From: Erpobdella octoculata
Lineage: Eukaryota; Annelida; Clitellata; Hirudinida; Erpobdellidae
Length of the DNA: 64,000 nucleotides
Assembly: GCA_963978895.1 (NCBI GenBank)
Contig: OZ022240.1
Span: forward strand, 42,730,268 to 42,794,267
Direction of reading: 5' to 3'
The position numbers were made by a program, and so were the translations under genes. A model generated the notes under the pieces. The model worked only from the letters and a program-made list of their open reading frames with translations. It was not told the DNA's origin and did not search any database. The stretch's first letter is position 1. Every line of letters starts with the position of its first letter. This document shows, one piece after another, positions 32,880-44,897 of the stretch.

Positions 32880-33797
32880 ATCATCAACTCTATTCAGACA
32901 GCCAACGGCACCATAACTGACGGTTTGCACCCACGCGTTCTCAGTAATTGCGCAGCTGCCTTTTGCCACACCCCTGGCTCTCATCTACAAGCGCTCCTTC
33001 ATGTCCGGAGTTATACCGGACACATGGAGAAAATCAAATGTTTCCCCTATCTTCAAAAAAGGCACTGCGTCGTCAACGGCTTAATCAGCAAACATCAACA
33101 TGGTTTTCTCAAGAAAAAAAGCTGCTTGACAAATCTACTTGAAACTCGCGACATACTCACTGAGGCTGTTAATTGCGGCTATGTGGCTGACGTAGTATAT
33201 ACAGATTTTGCCAAAGCATTCGACAGAGTACCTCACAAGCGTCTACTGCAGAAACTAAAAGCTTACGGCATTTGACACTATCACACACTAAATTAAAATG
33301 TACGCGGACGACAGCAAAATCATCGGCATCATCAAGTCAGCTTCCGACATCTCATCTCTCCAGGCTGACATTGACCGTGCAGTTGAGTGGTCATTCACTT
33401 AGCTAATGCACTTCAATGTCGAGAAATGGAAAATCATGCATGTCGGGCGCTCACAGAGAATAACCCACTAAAGGTCCGAGCACAGGTCGAAAAAGCAGCG
33501 TCATCAGCCAATCATTTGCTCAGCCGACTCAGAAAAGCTTTCCGCAGCCGCAGCCTCATACTGTGGCGTACACTTTACCTCTCCTACGTCCGCCCACATC
33601 TTGAATTTGCTGTTCAATCTTGGTCGCCTTATCAAAAATGCGATATTAACCTTCTTGAGCAAGTCCAACATCAGGCAACAAAAATCATTGTAACACTAAA
33701 ACATCAGCCCTATGAACAACGTCTGACAACAGCTTGGAATCACAACGCTACAAGACCGCCGTTCGAGACGTGACCTGATCGAGCAGTTCAAAGACTT
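32880..33797 (+). mobile_element. Eroded CR1-like copy 2 with several internal deletions
   Basis: The sequence is collinear with 23,032-24,466 of copy 1 but lacks at least four internal segments. The joins are near 32,921, 33,063, 33,275 and 33,471, most at 1-3 bp microhomologies, and there is no 3' end. Palm motif A (TDFAKAFDRVPHKR) survives in frame; motif B is deleted, while a YADD-coding stretch (TACGCGGACGAC) remains at 33,301. The 11 bp lost from copy 1 is still present at 33,008-33,018. None of the joins has GT-AG ends, so splicing is not the explanation. Confidence 0.8.
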
Positions 33798-35640
33798 ACC
33801 AAGTGATTAACTAGTAAAGCTAAGTAGATAGTTTGGTAATTATAGATGAGTTTGTGTTTGATTTCAAGACTCTGTTTTTGTATATTTTTAGGTTTATTAA
33901 TTCAACAAGGTTGTTGAAAAGAGTTACTTCCGCAAGACAATCAACCTAAGCAAGTTGTAATTATTTAAAACAAATAAATTCGAAAATACAACGTGATAAT
34001 AAAATTAAAGAAAAATCAAAAGTCATAAAATAAACAACATGAAAACCAAAAAATGTCATAACAATATATGAAAAATTGAGGTAAAATTATAATAAGATGT
34101 TCGTATGTTCAATCTAAGTCTTTATTCACACTGAAAACCTTTGCTGACTTTTTGAAAGTTTGTACAGAAGACATTCCAAATCTTGTGGCCTAGGTATTTT
34201 ATGGAATATTGTTGAAGATTAGTTTTATAAGTACCTATTCTAACATTATCTACTATACATTGGTTGTTAGAATAAACATCTTTTGATAGAATGAAGTAAT
34301 TTTTATATATTCAGTTTCTCTCTACCTCTCTGGTCAACAGTTCAACAATGCTTACATAATGGTTATTCTATTGCAAACATAAAATAGAAGGAGTTATATT
34401 GTATAGGCTTGTATTGTTATGCTAATACAGGTTTTATGTATAAAAAATAAATTTTCATAAGCATCTGGTGTCAACATTGTTTTAATTTTTAAATAAAGCA
34501 GGAATGGGGGACGTAAAAATTTTTTTTATTTTTGTTGAAACTTAATAAAAAAATATGCCAAGGAAGTCAATAATTGGAATTATTTTACGGGCAAAATATG
34601 AGAAAATATAAATATTGTCATTAATATAATTTTGAGATAACTATCAAATGTTTGAGGACATCAGAAATTTGTCAACAAATGCTATGCTATTTGTTAACGG
34701 ATAAATAAACATTGTATAATCATAATTTTTGTGCACGATATCTATTTGGATAAGAGACAACGCTTCAACACAATTCTAATACAACACCATGAGCAGTTCT
34801 TTTTGAAACTTTTATTCATAGCTGTTTATGTTTCAAATAGATTATATCAGCGAATACTACTAGCTGGCACAAGAACAATAATAAAGAAACGCATGACTTC
34901 CTTGTATAAGCTGTCTATAAAGAATCTTGTATGTGGAATGTGGAGGAAAGATTATATTTTCTGTGCCAATTAAATAACTATTTCGTTAGTTACATTTTGT
35001 TTACAATTAAATGACTAATTTGATCTTTGCTCGATCGATATTTTAAAAATTGCCTAAAGAACCGTATTTCTTGCTTATTTGTTGAAAGTAAGAATTTTTA
35101 TGTTTCATTTTTTGATCTACAAAACTACAAAATGTATTGAAAACAAATTGTAGTTGGCTTCACCTGATGTTTTAATTATAAGCCCCATGTGTTGGTCCGA
35201 TTTGTTGGTGATAATAAAATTAAAAAGTGATTTTTGGGTGACATCTCAAGAATGTCATCATGTAGGCAGTGGCGTCATTCAGCAAAACTTCAAAGGGGGA
35301 GCAAATACACCATATAGGCGGGAAAAAAACGCAATAAAAATATAATTAGCAACACGAAAATTCAATTTTCCTCATCAAAAAATGAAAATCGGTACCAAAA
35401 TTGAATTCGCTAAAAATTGTAGAATTTATGTTATTCTTATCAAAATAATCAAAGTTTTAACATACAACCCCGGTCTCTGTACATATCAAAGAAATTTTAT
35501 TATTTTAAAAGCAAAACACTAATTGTATACAATATGTTTCAAAAATACATTGGAACAATTGGCCAAATATTTTGGCACGTATTGAATAAAATAGGTTTAT
35601 ACCAATATGTTGTACTATCCAAAAGTCTCATTTAATTTGC
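33798..35640. repeat. Spacer and duplicated gene-unit flank, copy 2
   Basis: 33,800-34,390 has no recognised content. From 34,390 to about 35,150 the sequence follows 24,875-25,650 (copy 1 of the flank) with many small differences. CAGTGGCGTCATTCAG followed by AAAGGGGGAGCAAA (35,269-35,305) looks like the end of a DNA transposon, but no partner end was found. Confidence 0.5.
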
Positions 35641-36654
35641 ATAAATTATTTAAAAAGAAACTGTCTGCTTTTTTGGCGTGGAGGGGGTTGTTGAGAGAGA
35701 GCCAGAAACTGCAAGATTTTTCATACCCATAAAGTCAGAAAGTGTTGCTATGATTGATTTGGCACAGAACGCTAGGATAGCATGCTTTGTTGAAATCATT
35801 GCTTTGCTGTAATCATTTTTGTCTTTAAAATCTAAAGAAGCAAAGTACTTGGTGTTTATTGGCTAAGAGAGCTGCGTTGGAGAACACATTACCGTGATGG
35901 GTGACACATTTCCTGATTGTTTCCAATTTAAAAGGATAATGTCTATAAAAGATTTTAGTGATGTTTATTAGATTAGCGCATTGATCGTTAGAAAAGCCGT
36001 CAATGTAAAGGATTTTAGATTATGGTAGGCTGTGGTTGAAATCGCCTCAATGAGATTTCAATGAGAAGTAAAAACTTGTTCAGGATTTGATAAGATGATA
36101 AAAGAAAAATTATACAATGAACAAACGTGAAATGAGAGGCATAAATGGCAATCATGAAACTGGTAGAGTGAGAGTTGGGTGTTATCAAAATATCAAGAAA
36201 GTTTCCTTTCACATAAGTAAGGGCGCTAATATGTTGAATCATGTTGAATTCCTCCAGAAAACCGACGATGTTACTATTGATGAAGGATGGTGTTCACATC
36301 ACCGCACAAATATAGCCTTTTAGTAGAATGGGGTTCGAGAAGTAGTGTGAGGTCGTCAGCGAAACGACTTAGAGGCCCAGGAGGGCGATATACAATGACG
36401 ATGATGAAATGATGCGTTACATTGGTAACCTGAATAACTAAATGTCCGAAACCAATAGTAGTAAAAGAAGTTTAATAGTTTAAAATGAAAATGATTGTGG
36501 TGAATGAGACGTTTGATGATACGCGATGTTGATGAACGACTGAAAAACCAGGTGGTACGATGTCGTCCATATATAAATGCGAGGCATTTTTAATAAAAGT
36601 CATTCTGTTTGTCAAAATTGAGTTATTTACCATGTTCAACACGTAAACAAACAA
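35640..36654 (-). pseudogene. Antisense non-LTR endonuclease remnant upstream of the third long gene
   Basis: Read on the minus strand from 36,654 to about 36,015, the pieces fall in endonuclease order. The first is YMDDIVPPGFSVVHQHR (ETW and following). Next are a GDV(N)T piece near 36,300 where GDFN is expected, and MIQHISALTYVKGNFLDILI (the QH...PT...LDL(V/I)IT block). Downstream pieces to about 35,640 resemble the linker before the reverse transcriptase. Frames are broken. The distal part is shared with the flank at 26,095-26,411. A related GEFN-containing fragment lies at 40,240-40,400. Confidence 0.55.
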
Positions 36655-36984
36655 ACGATTGCATTGAGTTTTATTCTTGTTGCAGATGTTTTAAACAGCT
36701 TGTGTTATTTACTTTATGAAACTAAACGTGAGTTTTTTCATAATAGTTTATGGTCCTCTACACTTGGTGTTTTGAGATTTAAATAGATGTATGAAGGAAA
36801 CACCTAAGTACTTTCTGTCATGAATTCAATTTGATTTTTAACTGTTGTTTCTCCTTAAGCCAATCTTTGAACTGGCTCGCAGTTTTAAATTATTTTAGCC
36901 ACCTTTTACTTTTATATGACTTGAACAACATTATAACTAAATATGATAATGGTCATTGTAGGTGATTTTTCATTAAAACAAAAC

Positions 36985-39306
36985 ATGGAAAAATGTGGAA
37001 TTTGTTTGGAAACAGTATCTGCACATTTTTGCTTAAATTGCCAAATTAATTTGTGTTCACCGTGTTTGGTTTTTCATGAAAAAATTCCAACAATATACAA
37101 ACATGTTTTAACAGAAAATACTTTAACTAAAAAAGACGAAATAACAACATGCTACTGTAAATCATGTCAGGACTTTAATGCAAACTATCTCAGCGTAGAT
37201 GTCATAATGGATCAACTGCATGCAATAAATGAACAAAAACTGAATGCTGCTAAAGAAGCTGAAAAATTAAAAAAACAAATTCAAGTGCATTGTGAAGAAG
37301 TAAAGAACCAGTTTATTAAACATATTAATTCATGTGAGAAAAAGATCAATACTGAAATTGATGAGAAATGGTTTAAAATTGAAGAACAGTTGAATATGCA
37401 TCTGGAAAAAGTGTTAAAGTTATTGAAAGAAAAAGAAGAAAGAAATAAAAAATGTCAATTAGTAGTTAAAAGTTGTGATTCAACTATAATTTCTGAAATT
37501 AGAAAAACTATTGAAACGAAAATGTTTGTAGATGATAATAATTTTTCATCCCAAATCCATAGTTTGTTTTCCGAATGTTTTAAAGAAAGTTTGAACCTTA
37601 CTTTTGAACCAAATATATTAAATACAAAACTTTTCTCAAATGAAATTATAATACCCCACCTGAGTTTTATATATAATGAAAATGAAGAAAACGATTTACC
37701 ACCTCGTAACCTTGTTTTTGAAAAAGAATCGGATGTACATTGTGGAAGTTGTTTGCGTAAAGAGATAATTAATTCTTTGTGTTTTGATTGCAAATTGTAT
37801 CTGTGTACATCATGTACAATTGGTCATAAGACAATTCCAGCTACAAAGAAACATGTTTTGACAGATATAAATTTACATGCCAGAAAAGAAGAAGATAACC
37901 TAAAAACATCATATTGCAAACCTTGTCAGACATGGGTTGACTGTGAAACTTGTCTTAATCATGAATCCTGCCCACTCAAAACGTTTTATGAAATTAAAAA
38001 AAATATTGTAGAAAATTTGTTTGAAAAACAATCTAAATTGAAGTACAACTTAGATATCATAAAAAATATTTTAAAAGCAATTAAACATCAAAGGTTTACT
38101 GTTGCTTGGAAAACTGAATATTTAATAAAACAACTTCAAAAACATTTTGAAGATGTTAAAAATCATATCATCAAAAATATTGATTCCTACAAAAATGGTT
38201 ATGAAAGAATAATTATTGAAATAAGCAATAAAATTGAAAAACATTTTAATTTGCAGGGATTAGAGGTATTACAACTTAAAGATAAATTAAAAGTAAAATG
38301 GAATGGATATGAAAATTGGTTCCAGCATTGTAATCATGTCAAATTTATTGAACTGATTGAAAATAATTTGTTAAATGATGATTTGAAAGTGTTAGATGAT
38401 GATGTTGAAAGTCTTTTTGAAAAGACAAAACAAATATTTTCCGATTATTTGAGTGAAACGGTAATTAAATATTTTGAACCGATTCAATTGCACAAACAAA
38501 TTTTTTTTTCACAAATTTCAATAGGAAAATTAAATCAAACTAATGAAATTCAACCAAAACGTATCCTAACAAAAAAATTAAATAATCACTTTCGCAAGTT
38601 TTCAATAAGCAAAACAAATTTATATTTTGGATATCTTAATGGAAATATATTAAAAATTGATGTTTATTGCAACAAATCTTATGGTTTTCTTTCTTCAATT
38701 GAGTTTGAACGTCCTATATACCAGTTTCATTTATATAACAATTGTTTATGTTTTGTAAATAAATCAGCATTAGAAATATATAATCTCGAAAAACAGAAGA
38801 ATAGTCCTGATTGGAAAAAAACAATAAATCATAGATTTGATGGATCAGAATATATTTCTTCATCTGAAAAGAACTTGTACATTTTTAAAGACAAAAAATT
38901 ATTTGAAATTACACTAGAAGATGGAATAAAATTTCTCTCTAAATTACCAGAAAATTATTCTAGTTGTTTTCAATCTTTAAGTGTTGATCGCTTGAAAGAA
39001 AATGTTGCAATATCATGTCGTGACAGACTTTATTTAATCAACTGCGATGGAAATATCATTAAAGAAATTCATCCATTATTATTACCGAACGCAATTGAGC
39101 TAAACGCAGTGACAACTGATCACAATTCTCATTTATTCATAACTGATTGTTTTGGAAAAAAAATTCATGTCTTTGATTTTGATTTAAATTACTTGAATTC
39201 ATTTGATGCCCAGTGTGAATTGCCATGTTTTGGCATTGAATCATCGACAAATCGTGTCTTGATGCTTAGTCGTAAAACTTGCTTATTGAACGTTTTCCAG
39301 TTATAA
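36985..39306 (+). CDS. Double-B-box coiled-coil protein with NHL-like propeller (type 2)
   Basis: Intact 773-residue ORF from the conserved MEKCGIC start; an upstream in-frame ATG at 36,943 would add 14 residues and is not conserved. Order: B-box 1 (C4 to H40), incomplete CKSC knuckle, coiled coil, B-box 2 from C253/C256, complete C-x2-C-x11-H-x2-C knuckle (CKPCQTWVDCETCLNHESC), second coiled coil, propeller ending VFQL. It is the third long gene of the array, and by eye it is closer to the gene at 26,749 than to that at 14,103 in flanking DNA. Role as for its paralogue: a RING-less member that could pair with RING-bearing relatives through the coiled coils (inference). Confidence 0.85.
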   Translation: MEKCGICLETVSAHFCLNCQINLCSPCLVFHEKIPTIYKHVLTENTLTKKDEITTCYCKSCQDFNANYLSVDVIMDQLHAINEQKLNAAKEAEKLKKQIQVHCEEVKNQFIKHINSCEKKINTEIDEKWFKIEEQLNMHLEKVLKLLKEKEERNKKCQLVVKSCDSTIISEIRKTIETKMFVDDNNFSSQIHSLFSECFKESLNLTFEPNILNTKLFSNEIIIPHLSFIYNENEENDLPPRNLVFEKESDVHCGSCLRKEIINSLCFDCKLYLCTSCTIGHKTIPATKKHVLTDINLHARKEEDNLKTSYCKPCQTWVDCETCLNHESCPLKTFYEIKKNIVENLFEKQSKLKYNLDIIKNILKAIKHQRFTVAWKTEYLIKQLQKHFEDVKNHIIKNIDSYKNGYERIIIEISNKIEKHFNLQGLEVLQLKDKLKVKWNGYENWFQHCNHVKFIELIENNLLNDDLKVLDDDVESLFEKTKQIFSDYLSETVIKYFEPIQLHKQIFFSQISIGKLNQTNEIQPKRILTKKLNNHFRKFSISKTNLYFGYLNGNILKIDVYCNKSYGFLSSIEFERPIYQFHLYNNCLCFVNKSALEIYNLEKQKNSPDWKKTINHRFDGSEYISSSEKNLYIFKDKKLFEITLEDGIKFLSKLPENYSSCFQSLSVDRLKENVAISCRDRLYLINCDGNIIKEIHPLLLPNAIELNAVTTDHNSHLFITDCFGKKIHVFDFDLNYLNSFDAQCELPCFGIESSTNRVLMLSRKTCLLNVFQL

Positions 39307-39583
39307 CGTTTAAATTTTTTTTTATATTTAAACAGTAATTAATTTGAATTTTTTGTTGTTTACATGTTTATGTTACAAAATAAAATTTTTAGCTATACAG
39401 AATAGTTTAAATGATTTCAAACAAATCTGATTGATAAATTGAAATTTTATTGAAAAATAACGCTCATTTAAATTTCTCTGTATAAGTAATTTTAAATTTT
39501 TGTTTTTATTAAATTATGAAGTACTTCCCGTCATATAAAATTGTTAAAATGCATTGCATATAATTTTTTGTCATTGATTTTAC
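39307..39583. other. Shared 3' flank, third copy
   Basis: Follows the 3' flanks after 16,436 and 29,071 until GATTTTACAT (39,583), where it switches abruptly to unrelated repeat DNA. That point marks the right edge of conserved array sequence here. Confidence 0.55.
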
Positions 39584-40616
39584 ATGATCGTGTTGCACAT
39601 TTTAAAGCTCAACTATTCACAGAACGTACAACTAAACTAGGTACTAAAAACGCCGGCTTACCGCCTACCTACCGCTGTGGCCGTCGCCTTATGCGAAATC
39701 GCTACCATACATACATACATACATACATACATACATACATACATACAAATATACATACATACATACATACATACATACATACATACATACATACATACAT
39801 ACATACATACATACATACATACATACATACATACATACATACATACATACATACATACATACATACATACATACATACATACATACATACATACATACAT
39901 ACATACATACATACATACATACATACATACATACATACATAATATATATATATATATACATACATACATATATGCATACATACATACATTATATATGTTG
40001 ATATACAAAAATCTTAGTTCGCGTAAAAATTGAGAATTTGAACCATGCGTTATTTTTAGATCCGATTGACTTGTCGGTCTTACATAAACTCAAAGAATAG
40101 TTAATGCCTTCGGCAGTATGTCGGAACAATAAGATGATCACAGAAAAAAATAAGTATTAATCAGAAAAGAAATTAGAGGGATGAAGGATGGTTGAGTGAG
40201 AGAATGTTTATTTTTACATGAGTGTGTGCGTTATTATGTTGGGTCATGTGGAATTCGTTGATATTGATGGAGGATTATAAGGCCAGGGTGTTGAATTCAC
40301 CGCACAAATTTAGCATTTTATTAGAAAGAAATTTGAGAAGTAGCGTGAAGTCCTCAGCAAAACCAGACCAGGGGGGCGAAATTTGTAAAGAAACATGATA
40401 AAAGGTTACAGTGAATTCTATAACTTAATAGATGGATTGCATTCAAAAATAAAGTTGAAGATGCAGCAAACCAACTCATGGAATGGTTGTCTACCATTAG
40501 TGTTCCAGATGTACTTTTATTGGATCGCGTTGCACATTTTAAAGCTCAACAATTCACAGAATGTAGGTACAACTAAACTAGGTACTAAAAAACGCCGGTT
40601 TACCGCCTACCAAACA
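39584..40616. repeat. Two 90-bp direct repeats around a (CATA)n array and repeat ends
   Basis: GATCG(T/C)GTTGCACATTTTAAAG, then AACTAAACTAGGTACTAAAA and CGCCGG(C/T)TTACCGCCTACC, occurs at 39,584-39,671 and 40,524-40,613. Between the copies are the tail of the (CATA)n-bearing family, a GAGAATTTGAACCATG piece and an antisense endonuclease fragment (40,240-40,400). The arrangement suggests a composite insertion or a local duplication. Confidence 0.6.
39708..39942. repeat. (CATA)n tetranucleotide microsatellite
   Basis: A long (CATA)n tract with one AATATA interruption near 39,748. The preceding GGCCGTCGCCTTATGCGAAATCGCTAC matches the sequence next to the arrays at 12,737 and 9,680, marking a third family copy. 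Confidence 0.95.
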
Positions 40617-40766
40617 ACTGCTAATAGAGCTGTTAAACGTCAACTTTGCCGACTCAAAGAAACCTTGAAAGCCACGCCTGAAAATGTATCTAATAATTGG
40701 TTTAAAAAGGTACCGTTTATTTTCTTTAGACTAGACAAACAAATAAACTTTTTTGTAGTATCGTGA
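40395..40766 (+). other. Unrecognised open frame over repeat DNA
   Basis: A 123-residue frame whose middle is the second copy of the 90-bp direct repeat. A basic stretch (RAVKRQLCRLKETLK) follows. I do not recognise it. The lack of a matching frame in the first repeat copy argues for a fragment of a mobile element rather than a host gene. Confidence 0.3.
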
Positions 40767-41821
40767 TCTGTTGTACTGAATTAAAGGAGATGAGATTCAA
40801 TTTTAAATAATTATGCCTTGCAGTGCTTTAGAATTTCAATCTAAGCCTAGTCGGAAAAAACATGTATATTACAATTTTAGGATGCAGATAAACGTTTAAC
40901 AGAGTGAGACTAAGAAATCAACCCCAATTCGTGATGTGTTCAATATGTGAAAGAAATAATAGAATATAATTTTTTTTTCAAAACTTCAACTACAATAAAC
41001 TATTACTTACGTTTCGATTGACGGTAAATCCAAATAAATGCGGTTTTATGATATTTGGAGGTGAACATTATGCAGTTGATAAGATACGCGATTCATCGGT
41101 TTCATTTGTGAAGGTTCAGTTACAGATCTGTGAATTGTGATGGATTCAAGATTGCATTATGCCCTTATTAGTGACGCGCAATTTTTTTGGCTTTCATTGT
41201 CTTGTAGGTATGAGTTATTTGTTATGCTAAAAAACGTTAAAATAGAAAAAAAACTTATTTAGACAATTGATTAAGAAATAAAAGCAAATAACATCAAGTA
41301 GTATTATTATAAATTTAAACTACAGTAAAACAGAAAATAAAGCAGCAAACGTTTCTGATTATAGTTTAGGCAAAACGAAAGAAATAAGAATATGCGACTA
41401 AATGTAAACACAGATTATCGTTATCAAACGGTGATGTTGAAGTGCGTTAATTAAGTGTGCACTGTGCACCGCTCAACAGAAAATTCATAGATTGCAGTTT
41501 CATGAAAGTCAACTATTACACCCGATCAGATGATTGTTCAAGGGTTCATTAAATAGATTGAAAGTAGATTGAAAAAGTAAAAAACTACTGCTATCTTTGT
41601 GCTTTTATCCGGCCTCCAAGATTTTAATAAAAAATAAGCTAGCTCATTAAAGTGTCATTAAAAAATAACTTTGCTACATAGTGCTTCTTAACCAGTTTTT
41701 TTAATTGTCACAAGCGCCATCTATTGAATAATTTGAAATTACACAAATTCCAAAAAGCGCCTTTTCAACTTGTTAAAAATAAATTTCAACTTGTTAAGAA
41801 ATAAATTCACTTGCAAGAAAC
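40767..41821. other. AT-rich intergenic sequence, no gene seen
   Basis: No long ORF, RNA gene or recognised repeat was found. Confidence 0.4.
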
Positions 41822-42316
41822 ACAAACAATGAAACACAATACTGCAGGTTATGTAAGAAATGGGTTAATTTTAAAACGTTTTTAAATCATAGATTCTGCT
41901 CATTTAAAAAGTTTTCTCTGTTTAAAAAAGAATTTGATATAAATGTTAAATATAAAAATTCAAAAATAACTAACAATTTAAATAACATAAACCTTGTATT
42001 AAAGGGAATTGTAAAACAATCCAATTTTGTTACTCAAAAAAGTGACAATTTAAAAAAACGAATTCAAGACTATTGTGAAGATATTGAATATCAAATTATT
42101 AAAAATATTGAATCATGCAAAGATTATTTCAATAACATTATTGTTGAAAAAAGCAACAAATTTAAAGAAGAGTTTGATTTGTATTTGAACGAGACAATAA
42201 AGTTAAGAAATGTACTTGACAAAATAAACACCCAGCAACAGACGTGGTCTCAACAATTCAATACAATTGAATTCATCAAACAAATTGAAAATGGGAATAT
42301 TGAGCTGCCCTTTTAA
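41822..42316 (+). pseudogene. Solo fragment of a TRIM-like gene: zinc knuckle and coiled coil
   Basis: An open frame with no ATG at its head and ending at TAA 42,314 encodes about 157 residues after the first Cys. It starts with the family knuckle CRLCKKWVNFKTFLNHRFC, which has the exact C-x2-C-x11-H-x2-C spacing. The coiled coil follows (KKRIQDYCEDIEYQIIKNIE, then EKSNKFKEEFDLYL and WSQQFN). B-boxes and propeller are absent. It is diverged from every other member here, so it is an old fragment. The uninterrupted frame over 160 codons is notable. Confidence 0.65.
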
Positions 42317-43190
42317 ATCCTAGTTCTTTATTTCATCCAACGTAACCAGGGGCGGATTTAGGCGTAGACTGCAGCCTATGGGGGCCACGAGGCCAGGGGC
42401 GCCAAAAAAAAGAAAGAAAAAAAGTAAAAAAAGTAAATTAAAGCTTTAGTTTTTTATCACTTTAATTTGTTTCTTATGGCGCCCCCTTGGTCCTGGTTTC
42501 TAAAGCTTTAGTTTTTGCATTTGATTTTTGTATATTCACTTAATCGAACTAAGTGTCTTAATAACTGTATTAGTCTTTATTTAAGCACTTGCGTAAACTT
42601 AAATAAAACTTACTATCAATCATGTCAATTTAACATGTAGGAAAAATATTAGCATATTTAAATCCGGAGCCTGTATATTTCATTAAATTTTGTTATTAAA
42701 GTTTTACAAATATTAATAAGAAAAATTACATTTCATACTGGGAGGTCGCACACAATTTTATTTGAATTATTTATTTTGAATTCGTTATATCAACTTCACC
42801 GCCGGTCATGGTTGCTTTCTTGAATGTTTGCAAATCTTGGAAAAAAAATTTAACTAACTTTCGTCATCCAATCGAACTGAAATATAAAATATAGACTCGA
42901 TTTTCAAAACAATGCATTTTATTAAAAATTGAAATTTTTTCTCAAAAAAAAATGTAATTAAAAAAATATAAGTGAAATTAAATAAATGTTTGATATATAT
43001 ACATTTGAAAAGTGTTGTTTGAAAAATTGCAATAAATGAAAAGCCGGCTAATCTTAAAATATAAAAAATAATTTGTAAAAAAAACCTTGTTTTTACGGCT
43101 TACTCGGTAAAATTTCATACTTCTAAAAATAACTTAAATAAAAAATTATCAATTCAGGCAATTTTTATAAACTTGGCGAAAAATCTTGGC
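42317..43190. repeat. Decayed dispersed-repeat sequence
   Basis: CCAGGGGCGGATTTAGG...CCTATGGGGGCC (42,352-42,385) resembles a DNA-transposon terminus, and GGCGCCCCCTTGGTCCTGG (42,479 onward) may be its opposite end. From 42,795 the sequence (ACCGCCGGTC, GTTTGCAAA, TCATCCAATC, TTTTATTGAAA-like blocks) is a diverged copy of the family at 9,110 and 56,645. No gene seen. Confidence 0.45.
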
Positions 43191-43199
43191 CTGCAATTT
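43191..43199. repeat. 9-bp target site duplication, left
   Basis: CTGCAATTT directly precedes the first base of the inverted repeat and is repeated exactly at 49,594-49,602. Confidence 0.9.
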
Positions 43200-44345
43200 A
43201 CGTCGCTGAAGTTAGCAACGGTAGCCAACTTTGCCTGCATTATACATAGAAAATTCAAAGTTGTTGCATTTTAATATTTTTAATATATTTGAATAGATAA
43301 TTAAAAAACAAAACGATCTGTACTAGTTTCAAATAAATGCAACAATTATTAACGAAGTTATATGATAAAAACATTAAACATACCAATTAAATCGTTCGTA
43401 ATATCTCTGTTTACGTTTTACTCGCTTGGCGAATAAACACAGTGGCATGATAAATTCCAAATTGCTGTATATTTTTAGATGGAAAATTCAAATTTGTGAC
43501 ATCTCAATAAAATTAGCATATTAAGATAGATAATTCAAAACCAAATCAACATGTAAAAGTTTAATCCAAATGCAACAAGAATTAACAGAGTAAATCAATA
43601 AAAACTGATGGAGAATTCGGTTGCTAACTTTTCACGCATTTAACATGGAAAATTCAAAGTTGTTGCATCTCAATAAAATTAGCATATTTAGATAGATAAT
43701 TCAAAAACAAAGCAATATGTGAAAGTCTCATTAAAATGCAACAAGAATTAACAGAGTAAATCAATAAAACCTGATTGAGAAATCGGTTGCTAACTTTTCA
43801 CGCATTTAAATAAAACTTATTCAACTTCAAAGTTGTTGCATCTCAATAAAGTTAGCATATTTAGATAGATAATTCAAAAACAAAGCAATATGTGAAAGTT
43901 TCATCAAAATGCAACAAAAATTAACAGAGTAAATCAATAAAAACTGATGGAGAATTCGGTTGCTAACTTTTCACACATTTAACATGGAAAATTCAAAGTT
44001 GTTGCATCTCAATAAAATTGTTAGCTCATTATGCATGCATTTTACATGGCCTATTCAAAGTTGTTTAATTGGAATTTTATTGCTATGGCTTCGTCATTTC
44101 ACATCCTCTGTTCTTCAGTTCTTCAGTTCAATTTTTTTTTCTTTTCTTTCTTTCTCTCTCTTTCTTTCCCTCTCTCACTTTCTCTCTTCACGCATTTAGC
44201 ATGGAAAATTAAAAGTTGTATCGTCTCCATAAAATTAGCATATTTAGATAGATAATTCAAAAACAAATCAATATGTGAAAGTTTCATCGAAATGCAACAA
44301 GAATTAACAGAGTAAATCAGTAAAAACTGTTCGATGAAATCAGTT
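43200..44345 (+). repeat. Left terminal inverted repeat of the foldback element
   Basis: A single-copy terminal part (43,200-43,500) is followed by 166-bp units with the GATAGATAATTC anchor ending at 43,536, 43,702, 43,875 and 44,258. Between the last two anchors (44,010-44,200) is a rearranged stretch with a CTTTCTTTCTCTCTC tract. Confidence 0.85.
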
Positions 44346-44364
44346 GCTAACTTTTCAAGCAGTT

Positions 44365-44849
44365 TACATAGAAAAAAATATCATCACCATAATCATCAAC
44401 ACCACCACCACCATCCATCATCATCATCACCAGAATCATCATCATCATCATCATAACAAATATCTTCATAATCATCACAAATATCTTCATAATCATCACA
44501 AATATCTTCATAATCATCACAAATATCTTCATAATCATCACAAATATCTTCATAATCATCACAAATATCTTCATAATCATCACAAATATCTTCATAATCA
44601 TCACAAATATCTTCATAATCATTACAAATATCTTCATAATCATCACAAACATCTTCATCATTCTCATGATCATCACAAACATGTTCATCATTCTCATAAT
44701 CACATCATCACAAATCAATAAGTAAAAGTTTCATCAAAATGCAACAAAAATTACCAGAATAAATTAGTAAAAATTGTTCGATGAAATCGGTTAACTCTTC
44801 AAGCAGTTAACATAGAAAAAATATCATCATCATCATCAACACCACCACC

Positions 44850-44897
<48 letters not shown>

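Noticed and set aside
32880..33797. Retrocopy of a spliced CR1-like transcript
   Set aside because: Missing segments lack GT-AG boundaries and the joins show short microhomologies instead.
36943..36984. Upstream in-frame ATG as the start of the third long gene (and at 26,707 for the second)
   Set aside because: The 14 extra codons are not conserved in the gene at 14,103 or the short members, whereas MEKCGIC starts all of them. The upstream part looks like 5' UTR.
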